Origin: Stenotrophomonas sp. 364
GTDB lineage: Bacteria; Pseudomonadota; Gammaproteobacteria; Xanthomonadales; Xanthomonadaceae
DNA: 64,000 nucleotides
Assembly (NCBI RefSeq): GCF_009832905.1
Contig: NZ_CP047135.1
Span: forward strand, 3,450,001 to 3,514,000
Direction of reading: 5' to 3'
Translations under genes and position numbers: made by a program
In this document: positions 36,192 to 47,646 of the stretch, one piece after another
How the letters are laid out: every line of letters begins with the position of its first letter
Numbering within the stretch: position 1 is the first letter of the stretch
Notes under the pieces: model-generated
The model's input: the letters and a program-made list of their open reading frames with translations, nothing else
The model's database searches: none
What the model was told of the DNA's origin: nothing

Positions 36192-36245
36192 GCAAGACTG
36201 CCAGGTATCCATCAAAACCCGCACCCACCCAGGTGCGGGTTTTTT
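36168..36245 (+). promoter_or_regulatory. Transcription attenuator of the ilv-leu operon
   Basis: Terminator: ACCCGCACC (36217-36225), loop CACCCA, GGTGCGGGT (36232-36240), then T5. The same GGTGCGGG occurs earlier at 36168-36175, inside the leader ORF about 10 nt after the Leu/Val/Ile/Thr codons, and can pair with CCCGCACC (36218-36225) as antiterminator. A ribosome stalled on the control codons would leave the first GGTGCGGG free and prevent termination. A ribosome reaching the stop codon would cover it and allow termination. Confidence 0.8.
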
Positions 36246-36393
36246 CGTTTCAGAGCCCCCTCATTTTCCTCCGCCTTCCCGAGTTGCCCTTCCCGCCATG
36301 ACCCGCCCGTCTGCCACCACCGTCTTCACGCGCACCGCCCCCACGGCGGATGCGTGCGGTTGTGGCGCTGCGCGTGCCACCGCTTCCCCTGAC

Positions 36394-36431
36394 TGGCCGA
36401 CGCGTCGCTGACCGTCGGCCATCTTTTTATT
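36394..36431 (+). terminator. Second terminator-like hairpin directly before ilvC
   Basis: TGGCCGAC (36394-36401), 12-nt loop, GTCGGCCA (36414-36421), then TCTTTTTATTT, ending just before the ilvC ribosome site (AAAGGACC). It could be a second attenuation point. Its loop contains the stop of a small Thr/Ala-rich ORF (36298-36411). Confidence 0.6.
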
Positions 36432-36451
36432 TCCGCCAAAGGACCTCCCCC

Positions 36452-37426
36452 ATGAGCACCAACGACCTGCCCCAGATCAAGATCGCTGTTGTCGGCTACG
36501 GCAGCCAGGGCCGCGCCCACGCACTGAACCTGCGTGAATCCGGCTTCGACGTTGTCATCGGGCTGCGCCCGGGTGGCCCCACCGAGGTCAAGGCGCAGGC
36601 CGATGGCTTCACCGTCAAGGCCCCCGCCGAGGCGGTCAAGGATGCGGATCTGGTAGCCGTGCTGACCCCGGACATGGTGCAGAAGAAACTCTACGAAGAC
36701 GTACTCGCGCCGAACATGAAGCAGGGCGCGGTGCTGTTGTTCGCGCATGGCCTGAACGTGCATTTCGACATGATCAAACCGCGCGACGACCTGGACGTGG
36801 TGCTGGTCGCGCCGAAGGGCCCGGGTGCGCTGGTGCGCCGTGAGTACGAAATCGGCCGGGGCGTGCCGTGCATCTGGGCGGTCTACCAGGACAGGAGCGG
36901 CAAGGCCGCCGAGTACGCGCTGGCCTATGCGGCGGGCCTGGGCGGCGCACGCGCCAACCTGATCCAGACCACGTTCAAGGAAGAGACCGAAACCGATCTG
37001 TTCGGCGAGCAGGCAGTGCTGTGCGGCGGTGCCTCGGCGCTGGTGCAGGCGGGCTTTGAAACGCTTGTGGAAGCCGGCTACCAGCCGGAAATCGCCTACT
37101 ACGAAGTCCTGCACGAACTGAAGTTGATCGTGGACCTGTTCTACGAAGGCGGCATCACCCGCATGCTGGAATTCATCTCCGAGACCGCGCAGTACGGCGA
37201 CTACGTCAGCGGCCCGCGCGTCATCGATGCCGGCACCAAGGCGCGCATGAAGGACGTGCTGACCGACATCCAGAACGGCACCTTCACCAAGAACTGGGTG
37301 GCCGAATACGAAGCGGGCCTGCCCAACTACAACAAGTTCAAGCAGGCCGACCTGGAGCACCCGATCGAGAAGGTAGGCAAGGAACTGCGCGCCAAGATGG
37401 TCTGGTTGCAAAGTCAAGCCGCGTAA
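36452..37426 (+). CDS. ilvC: Ketol-acid reductoisomerase
   Basis: Second common step of Val/Ile synthesis: isomerises and reduces acetolactate or acetohydroxybutyrate with NADPH and Mg2+. The 324-residue class I enzyme has the Rossmann motif [19 protein letters not shown] near residue 14 and [16 protein letters not shown] in the NADPH domain. The C-terminal helical domain contains [16 protein letters not shown] and [17 protein letters not shown] with the metal-binding Asp/Glu residues. AAAGGACC precedes the ATG; upstream in-frame codons (to 36350) are discounted. It is the first structural gene of the ilv-leu operon. Confidence 0.96.
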   Translation: MSTNDLPQIKIAVVGYGSQGRAHALNLRESGFDVVIGLRPGGPTEVKAQADGFTVKAPAEAVKDADLVAVLTPDMVQKKLYEDVLAPNMKQGAVLLFAHGLNVHFDMIKPRDDLDVVLVAPKGPGALVRREYEIGRGVPCIWAVYQDRSGKAAEYALAYAAGLGGARANLIQTTFKEETETDLFGEQAVLCGGASALVQAGFETLVEAGYQPEIAYYEVLHELKLIVDLFYEGGITRMLEFISETAQYGDYVSGPRVIDAGTKARMKDVLTDIQNGTFTKNWVAEYEAGLPNYNKFKQADLEHPIEKVGKELRAKMVWLQSQAA

Positions 37427-37465
37427 CCGCGCGGCTCCCCCACCCGCTTTCGTAAAGGTCACCGC

Positions 37466-39199
37466 ATGAACACCTCCGCACACAGCACCGCGCCCCGCAA
37501 CGGCGCACGCTGGTTGACGCAGGCCCTGGAAGCCGAGGGCGTGCACACGCTGTTCGGCTACCCCGGCGGCACCATCATGCCGTTCTATGACGCCCTGGTG
37601 GATTCGGGACTGAAGCACATCCTGGTCCGCCACGAACAGGGCGCGGCCCTGGCCGCCAACGGCTATGCGCGCGCCAGCGGCCAGGTCGGCGTGTGTGTTG
37701 CCACCTCCGGCCCCGGCGCCTCCAACCTGGTCACCGGCATCGCCGATGCGATGCTGGATTCGGTGCCGATGGTCTGCATCACCGGCCAGGTGGCCACCCC
37801 GCTGCTGGGCACCGACGCGTTCCAGGAACTGGACGTATTCGGCCTGACCATGCCGATCGTCAAGCACAGCTGGCTGGTGCGCTCGGTGGATGACCTGCCG
37901 CGCGTGGTCCGCGAGGCCTTCCGCATCGCCCGCGAGGGTCGCCCCGGGCCGGTGCTGATCGACCTGCCCAAAGATGTGCAGATCGCCGATGCCTCGCATC
38001 TGCCGACCCACGTACCGGAGGCGGTGAGCCCGCCGCCGGCACCGCAGGAAGCGGTCGTGGCCGCGGCCATCGCCGCGATCGCCGCCGCCGAGAAGCCGGT
38101 GATCTATGCCGGTGGCGGTGTCGCACTGGGCGATGCGGTGGAGGACTTCCGTGCCTTCGTCGAGGCCAGTGCGATCCCCACCGTGCTGACCCTGCGTGGC
38201 TTGGGCGCGCTGCCGCCGCAGCATCCCCACTACCTGGGCATGCTGGGCATGCACGGCACCCGCGCGGCCAACATGGCCGTGCAGGAAAGCGACCTGCTGG
38301 TGGTGGTCGGCGCGCGCTTTGACGACCGTGCCACCGGCAAGTTGAACGAATTCGCCCCGTTCGCGCGGGTCATCCACATCGACGCCGACGCGTATGAGAT
38401 CTCCAAGTTGCGCAGTGCCGACATCGCCGTGCCGGGCAACGTGGGCAGCGCGCTGCGTGCGTTGACCGCCGCGGCCACCACGCCGGCCTCGCAGGAGGCC
38501 TGGCGCAAGCGGTGCGGCACCCACCGCGAGCGTTTCGCCGCCCGCTACGACGCCCCGGGCAAGCACATCTATGCCCCGGCGCTGCTGAAGCGCCTGAGCG
38601 AGCTGGCCCCAAGCGACGCGATCATTGCGTGTGACGTGGGCCAGCACCAGATGTGGGTGGCCCAGCACTGCCGCTTCAACCACCCGCGCAACCACCTGAC
38701 CAGCGGCGCACTGGGCACCATGGGCTTCGGCCTGCCCGCGGCGATGGGTGCGCAGTTCGCCTGCCCCGACCGCACCGTGGTGCTGGTGTCCGGCGATGGC
38801 AGCTTCATGATGAACGTGCAGGAGCTGGCCACCATCGCCCGCTGCCGCCTGCCGGTGAAGATCGTGCTGTTGGACAACAGTTCGCTGGGCATGGTGCGCC
38901 AGTGGCAGGAACTGTTCTTTGCCGAGCGTTACAGCGAGATCGACCTGTCCGACAACCCGGACTTCGCCGCGCTGGCCCAGGTGTTCGGCATTCCCGCCAC
39001 CCGCATCGAGGCCCGCGACGACGTCGAGGGCGGCCTGGCCGCGCTGTTGGCCCAGCCGGGCCCGGCGCTGCTGCACGTGGCCATCGATGCCCGCGCCAAC
39101 GTGTGGCCGCTGGTGCCGCCCAACAACGCCAACAGCACCATGCTGGAAAGCAACCCTGCCCATCAGTCCCAGGAGTTCCCCAATGCAATACCGGCTTGA
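37466..39199 (+). CDS. ilvG: Acetolactate synthase large subunit
   Basis: ThDP-dependent first common enzyme of Val/Ile/Leu synthesis. The 577-residue protein has the catalytic Glu in LVRHEQGAALAANGYARA (about residue 60) and the central FAD-type domain (VVVGARFDDRATGKLNEF). The ThDP motif starts GDGSFMMNVQELATI and ends VLLDNSS. The start follows AAAGGTCACC 39 bp after ilvC. The 3' end overlaps the small-subunit start by 17 nt. Assigned ilvG rather than ilvB because of the ilvM-type partner behind it. Confidence 0.95.
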   Translation: MNTSAHSTAPRNGARWLTQALEAEGVHTLFGYPGGTIMPFYDALVDSGLKHILVRHEQGAALAANGYARASGQVGVCVATSGPGASNLVTGIADAMLDSVPMVCITGQVATPLLGTDAFQELDVFGLTMPIVKHSWLVRSVDDLPRVVREAFRIAREGRPGPVLIDLPKDVQIADASHLPTHVPEAVSPPPAPQEAVVAAAIAAIAAAEKPVIYAGGGVALGDAVEDFRAFVEASAIPTVLTLRGLGALPPQHPHYLGMLGMHGTRAANMAVQESDLLVVVGARFDDRATGKLNEFAPFARVIHIDADAYEISKLRSADIAVPGNVGSALRALTAAATTPASQEAWRKRCGTHRERFAARYDAPGKHIYAPALLKRLSELAPSDAIIACDVGQHQMWVAQHCRFNHPRNHLTSGALGTMGFGLPAAMGAQFACPDRTVVLVSGDGSFMMNVQELATIARCRLPVKIVLLDNSSLGMVRQWQELFFAERYSEIDLSDNPDFAALAQVFGIPATRIEARDDVEGGLAALLAQPGPALLHVAIDARANVWPLVPPNNANSTMLESNPAHQSQEFPNAIPA

Positions 39200-39443
39200 C
39201 CTGGTGCTGGTTCCCGCCGAGGGCGCGCTGCTGCGCGTGATCGGCATGGCCGAACGCCGCGGCTTCGCGCCGCGCGCGATCGCCGGCGCGCCCAATGCGG
39301 CCGACAATGGCCGCTGGCACCTGCAGATGGTGGTGGATAGCAGCCGCCCGCCGGAGACCCTGTGCCGCCAGATCGAGAAGATCTACGACTGTGTTTCGGT
39401 GCGCATCAGTGCGCTGGAACCCGGCACGGGAGTATCGGTATGA
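39183..39443 (+). CDS. ilvM: Acetolactate synthase small (regulatory) subunit, IlvM type
   Basis: An 86-residue ACT-domain protein (MQYRLDLVLVPAEGALLRV, then MAERRGFAPRAI and HLQMVVDSSRPPE). It binds and activates the large subunit. Short single-ACT IlvM subunits, as in enteric AHAS II, generally confer weak or no valine inhibition, unlike IlvN/IlvH. The start inside the ilvG 3' end (AGGAG upstream) suggests coupled translation and fixed stoichiometry. Confidence 0.87.
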   Translation: MQYRLDLVLVPAEGALLRVIGMAERRGFAPRAIAGAPNAADNGRWHLQMVVDSSRPPETLCRQIEKIYDCVSVRISALEPGTGVSV

Positions 39444-39599
39444 ACGCCCGCACCGTTTCCACGGTGCCGGTACGGAGGTCTCTTCTCGCAGCACAGGGAA
39501 GTGCAAGTGGTGCGCGTGCAGGATGCATGGCGTCGCACCACGCACGGACGTCGTGGCACCGTGCAGCGCATGCCGGCGATCACCGTGGCCGGGGGCGAA

Positions 39600-40693
39600 A
39601 TGCCCACTAGCGGTGCCCCGCAGGAACCGGAAGTAGGCGACGTAAGCGTCGCCGACGTGCTGGCCGCGCAGGCGCGGCTGCGCCGCTACCTGCCGCCTAC
39701 CCCGCTGCACTACGCCGAGCGCTTCGGCGTGTGGCTGAAGCTGGAGAACCTGCAGCGCACCGGTTCCTACAAGGTGCGCGGCGCATTGAACGCGCTGCTG
39801 GCCGGGCGCGAGCGCGGTGATGACCGCCCGGTGATCTGCGCATCGGCCGGCAACCACGCCCAGGGCGTGGCATGGGCGGCCTACCGCCTGAACATCCCGG
39901 CGATCACGGTGATGCCGCACGGCGCACCGGCGACCAAGATCGCCGGCGTGGCCCACTGGGGCGCCACCGTGCGCCAGCACGGCACCAGCTACGACGAGGC
40001 CTACGCCTTCGCGCGTGCGCTGGCCGACCAGCACGGCTACCGGTTCCTGTCCGCGTTCGACGACCCCGACGTGATCGCCGGGCAAGGCACGCTGGGCATC
40101 GAGCTGGCGCCGCATGCGCCGGACGTGGTGATCGTGCCGATCGGCGGCGGTGGCCTGGCCTCCGGCGTGGCGCTGGCGCTGAAATCGCAGGGCGTGCGCA
40201 TCGTCGGTGCACAGGTCGAAGGCGTGGATTCGATGGCCCGCGCGATCCGCGGTGATGTCCGCGAGATCGCCCCGGTGGCCACGCTGGCCGACGGGGTCAA
40301 GGTGAAGATTCCCGGCTTCCTGACCCGCAAGCTGTGCAGCGCGCTGCTGGACGATGTGGTGATCGTGCGCGAAGCCGAGCTGCGCGAGACCCTGGTGCGG
40401 CTGGCCCTGGAAGAACATGTCATCGCCGAGGGCGCCGGTGCCCTGGCCCTGGCCGCCGGGCGCCGCGTGGCCGGCAAACGCAAGTGCGCGGTGGTCAGCG
40501 GCGGCAACATCGACGCGATGGTGCTGGCCCAGCTGCTGGCCGACATCCGCCCCCGCCCGCCGCGCAAACCCCGCCGGCGCGCCAGCGAGCGAACGCGACT
40601 ACCGCTGCCCACCGCGCTCGCCCCACCCAAGATTCCCGCTGCTTCCCCTTCCTTTGTGACCCCATCCGACATCGCTGTCGAGGAGACCTCCTG

Positions 40694-40697
<4 letters not shown>
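39600..40697 (+). CDS. ilvA: Threonine dehydratase (short, no C-terminal regulatory domain)
   Basis: PLP enzyme converting threonine to 2-oxobutyrate, the entry to isoleucine. A 365-residue form from the ATG at 39600 is proposed; the frame is open to a GTG at 39501. The PLP lysine sits in [15 protein letters not shown], the Ser/Asn loop in [15 protein letters not shown] and the phosphate loop in [14 protein letters not shown]. The Ile/Val-binding ACT-like domain of classical IlvA is absent. Instead there is a Pro/Arg-rich 45-residue tail from [17 protein letters not shown]. Its stop overlaps the leuA start (GTGA). Isoleucine feedback may be lacking here. Confidence 0.88.
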
Positions 40698-42247
<1,550 letters not shown>

Positions 42248-42256
42248 GGAATCTGC

Positions 42257-43039
42257 ATGAGCGCCTTCGACAGCCACACCACCCCCGACGCCGGCCAGCA
42301 GTGGAACGCGCACGACTACGCCATCGACGCCGGCTTCGTGCCCGTGCTCGGTGGTGCGGTGGCGAGGCTGCTCGATCCGCAGCGCGGTGAACGCATCCTC
42401 GACCTGGGCTGCGGCGACGGCGTGTTGAGCTTCGACCTGGCGCTCAGCGGCGCACACATCACCGGCGTGGACGCCTCGCCGGAGCTGGTCGTCGGCGCAC
42501 GCGCACGCGGCATCGAGGCGCACGTCATGGATGCCCATGCCCTGACCTTCAACCGCCAGTTCGATGCGGTGTTCAGCAACGCCGCCCTGCACTGGATGCG
42601 CGGCGCCGACCAGGTGATCGCCGGCGTTGCCCGTGCGCTGAAGCCTGGCGGCCGCTTCGTGGCCGAGATGGGCGGGCACGGCAACGTGGTGGCCATCACC
42701 AGCGCGCTGCAGGCCGCCCTGGGCAGCAACGCCCACGCAGTGCCGGCGTTCCCGTGGCACTTCCCCACCGCCGACGACTACGCCGAGCGCCTGCGCGCGC
42801 ACGGCTTCCAGGTGCGTTACATCGAGATGCAGGCCCGCCCCACCGCACTGCCCACCGGCATGCGCGGCTGGCTGCGCACCTTTGCCTCCCCGTTCCTGGC
42901 CGGCCTGGACGCCACGCAGCGCCAGCGCGTCATCGACGACGCGGTCGCGCTGCTCGAGCCGACCCAATGCGACGCGCGCGGCCAGTGGACCGCCGATTAC
43001 GTGCGGCTGCGCTTCGATGCGCGCCTGCGCACTATTTGA
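42257..43039 (+). CDS. SAM-dependent methyltransferase inside the leu operon (trans-aconitate methyltransferase-like)
   Basis: A 260-residue class I methyltransferase: [20 protein letters not shown] at the start, SAM motif [17 protein letters not shown] (about residue 48), acidic GVDASPELV and motif-IV region [27 protein letters not shown] follows. The overall pattern, including the N-terminal WNA..Y and NAALHWM, resembles trans-aconitate 2-methyltransferases. It sits 9 nt after leuA and 34 bp before leuC, so it is part of the operon. One plausible job, by analogy with yeast Tmt1, is methylating isopropylmalate- or aconitate-like acids. This is inference. Confidence 0.78.
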   Translation: MSAFDSHTTPDAGQQWNAHDYAIDAGFVPVLGGAVARLLDPQRGERILDLGCGDGVLSFDLALSGAHITGVDASPELVVGARARGIEAHVMDAHALTFNRQFDAVFSNAALHWMRGADQVIAGVARALKPGGRFVAEMGGHGNVVAITSALQAALGSNAHAVPAFPWHFPTADDYAERLRAHGFQVRYIEMQARPTALPTGMRGWLRTFASPFLAGLDATQRQRVIDDAVALLEPTQCDARGQWTADYVRLRFDARLRTI

Positions 43040-43073
43040 CCTATCTTCTACACGTACACAGCAAGGCCATTCC

Positions 43074-44495
43074 ATGACCCCAGCTCCCCGCACCCTGTAC
43101 GACAAACTGTGGGACGCCCACATCGTCGTGCCCGAATCGGACAGCGCGCCCGCCGTGCTGTACATCGACCTGCACCTGATCCACGAAGTAACCTCGCCGC
43201 AGGCCTTCACCGAACTGCGCGAGCGCGGCCTGGCGCCGCGCCGCCCGGACCGGACCAAGGCGACCATGGACCACTCCACCCCGACCCTGCCGGCCGGTGC
43301 CGACGGCAAGCTGCCCTACGCCAGCGCTGCCTCCGAAGCGCAGGTGGCAATGCTGGCGCGCAACTGTGCCGAACACGGCATCGAGCTGTTCGACCTGCAG
43401 TCGGCCAACCGCGGCATCGTGCACGTGATCGCGCCCGAGCAGGGCTTCACCCAGCCGGGCATGACCATCGTCTGCGGCGACAGCCACACCTCCACCCACG
43501 GTGCGTTCGGCGCGCTGGCCTTCGGCATCGGCACCAGCGAAGTGGGCCACGTGCTGGCCACCCAGTGCCTGCTGCAGCGCAAGGCAAAGACCATGGCCAT
43601 CACCGTCGACGGCGTGCTGCCGGTGGGCGTGGGCGCCAAGGACGTGGTGCTGCACATCATCGGCGTGATCGGCGTCAACGGTGGCACCGGCCACGTGCTG
43701 GAGTTCCGCGGCAGCGCCATCGAGGCGATGGACATGGAGCAGCGCATGACGTTGTGCAACATGTCGATCGAGGCGGGTGCACGCGCCGGCATGGTCGCCC
43801 CCGACCAGACCACCTTCGACTGGGTCGCCAACACCCCGCGCGGCCCCAAGGGCGCCGACTTCGACGCCGCCGTGGCCGCGTGGTCGCAGCTGCGCAGCGA
43901 TGCGGGCGCGCGCTTCGACGCGGAGGTCCACATCGATGCCGCCGACATCCGCCCCACCCTGACCTGGGGCACCCACCCCGGCACGGCGATCGCGGTGGAC
44001 CAGCCGATTCCGGCGGCCAACGATGCCGCCGACCAGAAAGGCCTGGACTACATGCACTTCCACGCCGGGCAGACCCTGGCCGGCACCCCGGTGGATGTGG
44101 TCTTCGTCGGTTCGTGCACCAACGGCCGCCTGAGCGACATGCGCGAAGTGGCGCAGGTGCTGCAGGGCCGCCGGGTCGCCGATGGCGTGCGCATGCTGGT
44201 GGTGCCCGGTTCGGAGATCGTCAAGCGCCAGGCCGAGGCCGAGGGCATCGACGTGGTGGTGCGCGCGGCCGGTGCCGAATGGCGCGAGCCGGGCTGCTCG
44301 ATGTGCATCGCCATGAACGGCGATCTGGTCGCCCCGGGCCAGCTGGCGGTGAGCACCAGCAACCGCAACTTCGAGGGCCGCCAGGGCCCCGGCTCGCGCA
44401 CGCTGCTGGCCTCGCCGATGACCGCGGCCTGGGCCGCGGTGAACGGACGGGTGTCCGACCCGCGTGAACTGTATGCCGCCCAGGAGGTGGCCTGA
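43074..44495 (+). CDS. leuC: 3-isopropylmalate dehydratase large subunit
   Basis: With LeuD it isomerises 2- to 3-isopropylmalate using a 4Fe-4S cluster. The 473-residue protein starts [18 protein letters not shown]. It shows ATMDHSTPT and [20 protein letters not shown] early on. The three cluster cysteines lie in [14 protein letters not shown] and [11 protein letters not shown]. Length matches E. coli LeuC (466). Its stop overlaps the leuD start (ATGA). Confidence 0.97.
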   Translation: MTPAPRTLYDKLWDAHIVVPESDSAPAVLYIDLHLIHEVTSPQAFTELRERGLAPRRPDRTKATMDHSTPTLPAGADGKLPYASAASEAQVAMLARNCAEHGIELFDLQSANRGIVHVIAPEQGFTQPGMTIVCGDSHTSTHGAFGALAFGIGTSEVGHVLATQCLLQRKAKTMAITVDGVLPVGVGAKDVVLHIIGVIGVNGGTGHVLEFRGSAIEAMDMEQRMTLCNMSIEAGARAGMVAPDQTTFDWVANTPRGPKGADFDAAVAAWSQLRSDAGARFDAEVHIDAADIRPTLTWGTHPGTAIAVDQPIPAANDAADQKGLDYMHFHAGQTLAGTPVDVVFVGSCTNGRLSDMREVAQVLQGRRVADGVRMLVVPGSEIVKRQAEAEGIDVVVRAAGAEWREPGCSMCIAMNGDLVAPGQLAVSTSNRNFEGRQGPGSRTLLASPMTAAWAAVNGRVSDPRELYAAQEVA

Positions 44496-45073
44496 TGAGC
44501 GGCTTCCGTACCCTGACCTCGACCAGCGTGGTGTTGCGCGAGACCAATATCGACACCGACCAGATCATCCCGGCGCGGTTCCTGTCCACCACCGAGCGCG
44601 CCGGCCTGGGCAAGCATGCCTTCAACGACTGGCGCTGGCAGAGCGAGGGCGTGCCGAACCCGGCATTCGCCTTCAATCAGCCACGCAACGCCGGGCGCAG
44701 CATCCTGCTGGCCGGACGCAACTTCGGCTGCGGCTCCTCGCGTGAGCATGCGCCGTGGGCACTGACCGACCTGGGCCTGCGCGCCATCGTCAGCAGCGAG
44801 ATCGCCGATATCTTCCGCGGCAATTCGCTCAAGAACGGGCTGCTGCCGATCGTGCTGGACGAGGCCGATGTGCAGACGCTGATGCAGCGCCCGGATGACG
44901 AATTGACCATCGACGTGGCCGCGCGCGAACTGCGCACGCCCGATGGACGCGTGTATGCCTTCCCGCTGGACGGCTTCTCGCAGACCTGCCTGCTGGAAGG
45001 CGTGGACCAATTGGGGTATCTGTTGGGTCGTACCCCTGACATTGAACGTTACGAGAGTGAACATGCACGCTGA
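44495..45073 (+). CDS. leuD: 3-isopropylmalate dehydratase small subunit
   Basis: The 192-residue swivel-domain partner of LeuC. Family motifs are [19 protein letters not shown] at residue 12 and [20 protein letters not shown] near residue 70, which supplies substrate-binding residues. [14 protein letters not shown] follows. It overlaps leuC by 1 nt and leuB by 11 nt, consistent with tight coupling. Confidence 0.96.
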   Translation: MSGFRTLTSTSVVLRETNIDTDQIIPARFLSTTERAGLGKHAFNDWRWQSEGVPNPAFAFNQPRNAGRSILLAGRNFGCGSSREHAPWALTDLGLRAIVSSEIADIFRGNSLKNGLLPIVLDEADVQTLMQRPDDELTIDVAARELRTPDGRVYAFPLDGFSQTCLLEGVDQLGYLLGRTPDIERYESEHAR

Positions 45074-46124
45074 GATTGTCGTATTGCCGGGTGACGGCAT
45101 CGGTCCGGAAGTCGCCGCCGCCGCCGTCGCGGTGCTGGAGGCCGTCGCCACCCGTTTCGGTCACACCTTCGGGTTCCAGGAACACGATATCGGGGGCATC
45201 GCCATCGATCGCCACGGCGAGCCGCTGCCGGCCACCACGCTGGAAGCGTGCCGCAAGGCGGACGCCATCCTGCTTGGCGCGGTCGGCGGCCCGAAGTGGT
45301 CCGACCCGAATGCCAAGGTCCGCCCGGAGCAGGGCCTGCTGGCGATCCGCAAGGCGCTGGGTCTGTACGCCAACCTGCGCCCGGTGCGCACGCACGCGGC
45401 CGCGCTTGGCGCGTCGCCGATCAAGGCCGAACTGCTGGAGGGCGTGGACTTCGTGGTGGTGCGTGAGCTGACCGGCGGCATCTACTTCGGTGAGAAGACC
45501 CGCACCGCCGACACCGCCAGCGACCTGTGCAGCTACAGCGTGGGCGAGATCGAGCGCGTGCTGCGTACCGCGTTCCGCCTGGCCCAGACCCGGCGCGGCA
45601 AGGTCACCTCGGTGGACAAGGCCAACGTGCTGGAAACCTCGCGTCTGTGGCGCGATGTCGCCGCGCGGATCGGTCGCGAGGAATTCCCGGACGTTGCACT
45701 GGAACACCAACTGGTCGATTCGATGGCCATGCACCTGCTGGCCAAGCCGCGCGAATACGACGTGATCGTGACCGAAAACATGTTCGGTGACATCCTCACC
45801 GACGAAGCCTCGATGCTGGCCGGCTCGCTCGGTCTGCTGCCATCGGCGTCGCTGGGCGAGCCCGGCGCGGTGGGCATCTACGAGCCGATCCACGGCTCGG
45901 CGCCGGACATCGCCGGCAAGGGCATTGCCAATCCGTATGCCACGATCTTCAGCGCCGCGATGCTGCTGCGGCATTCACTGGGGCTGGACGAAGAGGCTGC
46001 TAGCGTCGAGGCCGCGGTGTATGCCGTGCTGGATGACGGCGTGTTCACCGCCGATCTCGCCGCCAAGGGTTTTGCGGTGAGTACCGCCGCAGCAACCGAC
46101 GCGGTCCTTGCCAAGCTGCAATGA
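45063..46124 (+). CDS. leuB: 3-isopropylmalate dehydrogenase
   Basis: NAD+-dependent oxidative decarboxylation of 3-isopropylmalate to 2-oxoisocaproate. The 353-residue protein begins [12 protein letters not shown]. It has [10 protein letters not shown], the substrate-binding [11 protein letters not shown] and [19 protein letters not shown], and the nucleotide motif [19 protein letters not shown] near residue 280. It is the last gene of the operon, closed by a strong terminator 5 nt downstream. Confidence 0.97.
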   Translation: MHAEIVVLPGDGIGPEVAAAAVAVLEAVATRFGHTFGFQEHDIGGIAIDRHGEPLPATTLEACRKADAILLGAVGGPKWSDPNAKVRPEQGLLAIRKALGLYANLRPVRTHAAALGASPIKAELLEGVDFVVVRELTGGIYFGEKTRTADTASDLCSYSVGEIERVLRTAFRLAQTRRGKVTSVDKANVLETSRLWRDVAARIGREEFPDVALEHQLVDSMAMHLLAKPREYDVIVTENMFGDILTDEASMLAGSLGLLPSASLGEPGAVGIYEPIHGSAPDIAGKGIANPYATIFSAAMLLRHSLGLDEEAASVEAAVYAVLDDGVFTADLAAKGFAVSTAAATDAVLAKLQ

Positions 46125-46128
46125 TCGT

Positions 46129-46161
46129 CACGAACGCGGCCTGAGGGCCGCGTTCGTGTTT
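46129..46161 (+). terminator. Rho-independent terminator of the ilv-leu operon
   Basis: CACGAACGCGGCC, loop TGA, then GGGCCGCGTTCGTG and TTTCT. The stem is about 13 bp, immediately after the leuB stop. Confidence 0.9.
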
Positions 46162-46234
46162 CTACATCCCGCACGGCCTCCCTGTCCCGTCGGCCACGTC
46201 GCAGCCAGCGGCCGGCCCCCAACAAGGAAAGCCT

Positions 46235-47578
46235 TTGAACCCTCGTTCCTCTGCCGACTTTCTCGCCCACGTGGCCCAGCGCGATCCGCATCAGCCAGAG
46301 TTCCTGCAGGCCGTCAAAGAAGTGATCCAAAGCCTGTGGCCGTTCCTGGAGCGCAATCCCCGCTACCTGGAACATGGCCTGCTGGAGCGACTGGTGGAGC
46401 CCGAGCGGGTAATCCAGTTTCGCGTGGCCTGGGCCGATGATGCCGGCAAGATCCATGTGAATCGCGGCTGGCGGGTGCAGCACAGTTCGGCGATCGGCCC
46501 GTTCAAGGGTGGCATGCGCTTTCATCCGTCGGTCAATCAGTCGATCCTGAAGTTCCTCGCGTTCGAGCAGACCCTGAAGAACGCGCTCACCACCCTGCCG
46601 ATGGGCGGTGGCAAGGGCGGCTCGGACTTCAATCCCAAGGGCCGCAGCGACACCGAAGTGATGCGCTTCTGCCAGGCCTTGATGCTGGAGCTCCATCGCC
46701 ACCTCGGTGCCGACACCGACGTGCCCGCGGGCGATATCGGCGTGGGCGCGCGCGAGGTCGGCTACATGGCCGGCATGATGAAGAAGCTCACCAACAATGC
46801 CGCCTGCGTGTTCACCGGCAAAGGCCTCTCCTATGGTGGCAGCCTGATGCGCCCGGAGGCGACCGGCTTCGGCACGGTCTACTTCGTCGAGCAGATGCTG
46901 CACCATGCCCGCCGCGATACCGATGGCGCCAGGGTGTTGATTTCCGGCGCCGGCAACGTGGCCCAGCACGCCGCGATCAAGGCCATCGAACTGGGCGCGA
47001 AAGTACTCACGCTTTCCGATTCCAGCGGCACGCTGTACGCCCGTGACGGCTTCGATGAAGCGGCGTTGCAGGAGGTGGTGGAACTGCGCAACGAGCGCCG
47101 TGGCTGCCTGTCCGAGCTGGCCGATGACACGCGCTTCGAGTACCTGGACGGCAAGCGTCCCTGGCACATCCCGGCCGAGATCGCCCTGCCCTGCGCCACC
47201 CAGAACGAGCTGGACGAAGACGATGCCCGCGCTTTGGTCGACAACGGCGTGCTGTGCGTGGCCGAAGGCGCCAACATGCCCGCCACGCTGGAGGCGGTGG
47301 AGGTCTTCCTCAAGGCCGGCATCCTGTACGCCCCGGGCAAGGCCAGCAACGCCGGTGGCGTGGCCACTTCCGGGTTGGAGATGAGCCAGAACGCGCAGCG
47401 CCTGTCGTGGCATCACGCCGATGTCGATGAGCGTCTGCACGGGATCATGAAGGATATCCACGCCAACTGCGTGCGCCACGGCAGGCGTGCCGATGGCAGC
47501 GTGAACTACGTCGATGGCGCCAATATCGCCGGCTTCGTCAAAGTGGCCGATGCGATGCTGGCGCAGGGCGTTTACTGA
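46235..47578 (+). CDS. gdhA: NADP-specific glutamate dehydrogenase
   Basis: Reductive amination of 2-oxoglutarate with ammonia. The TTG at 46235 is chosen as start because AAGGAA lies 6 nt upstream and the first residues (NPRSSADFLAHVAQRDPHQP) fit the family. The 447-residue length equals the hexameric NADP enzymes. Substrate and catalytic residues are in FKGGMRFHPSVN and the Lys of LPMGGGKGGSDFNPKG; the nucleotide domain has ISGAGNVAQHAA. It makes the glutamate that IlvE would use as amino donor. It is monocistronic by position and convergent with the exported protein gene at 47647. Confidence 0.95.
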   Translation: MNPRSSADFLAHVAQRDPHQPEFLQAVKEVIQSLWPFLERNPRYLEHGLLERLVEPERVIQFRVAWADDAGKIHVNRGWRVQHSSAIGPFKGGMRFHPSVNQSILKFLAFEQTLKNALTTLPMGGGKGGSDFNPKGRSDTEVMRFCQALMLELHRHLGADTDVPAGDIGVGAREVGYMAGMMKKLTNNAACVFTGKGLSYGGSLMRPEATGFGTVYFVEQMLHHARRDTDGARVLISGAGNVAQHAAIKAIELGAKVLTLSDSSGTLYARDGFDEAALQEVVELRNERRGCLSELADDTRFEYLDGKRPWHIPAEIALPCATQNELDEDDARALVDNGVLCVAEGANMPATLEAVEVFLKAGILYAPGKASNAGGVATSGLEMSQNAQRLSWHHADVDERLHGIMKDIHANCVRHGRRADGSVNYVDGANIAGFVKVADAMLAQGVY

Positions 47579-47646
47579 AGCCGGGCCGTTGAAGAGGCGC
47601 GGCGGTGTTTATCCGCTGCGCCCTGCGGCGTGTCGTACCGCATCGG

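Noticed and set aside
36350..36451. N-terminal extension of IlvC, or a Val/Leu leader ([14 protein letters not shown]) in frame with it
   Set aside because: The stretch runs through the hairpin and T tract without a stop and is not needed by the KARI fold. The ATG at 36452 has a good ribosome site.
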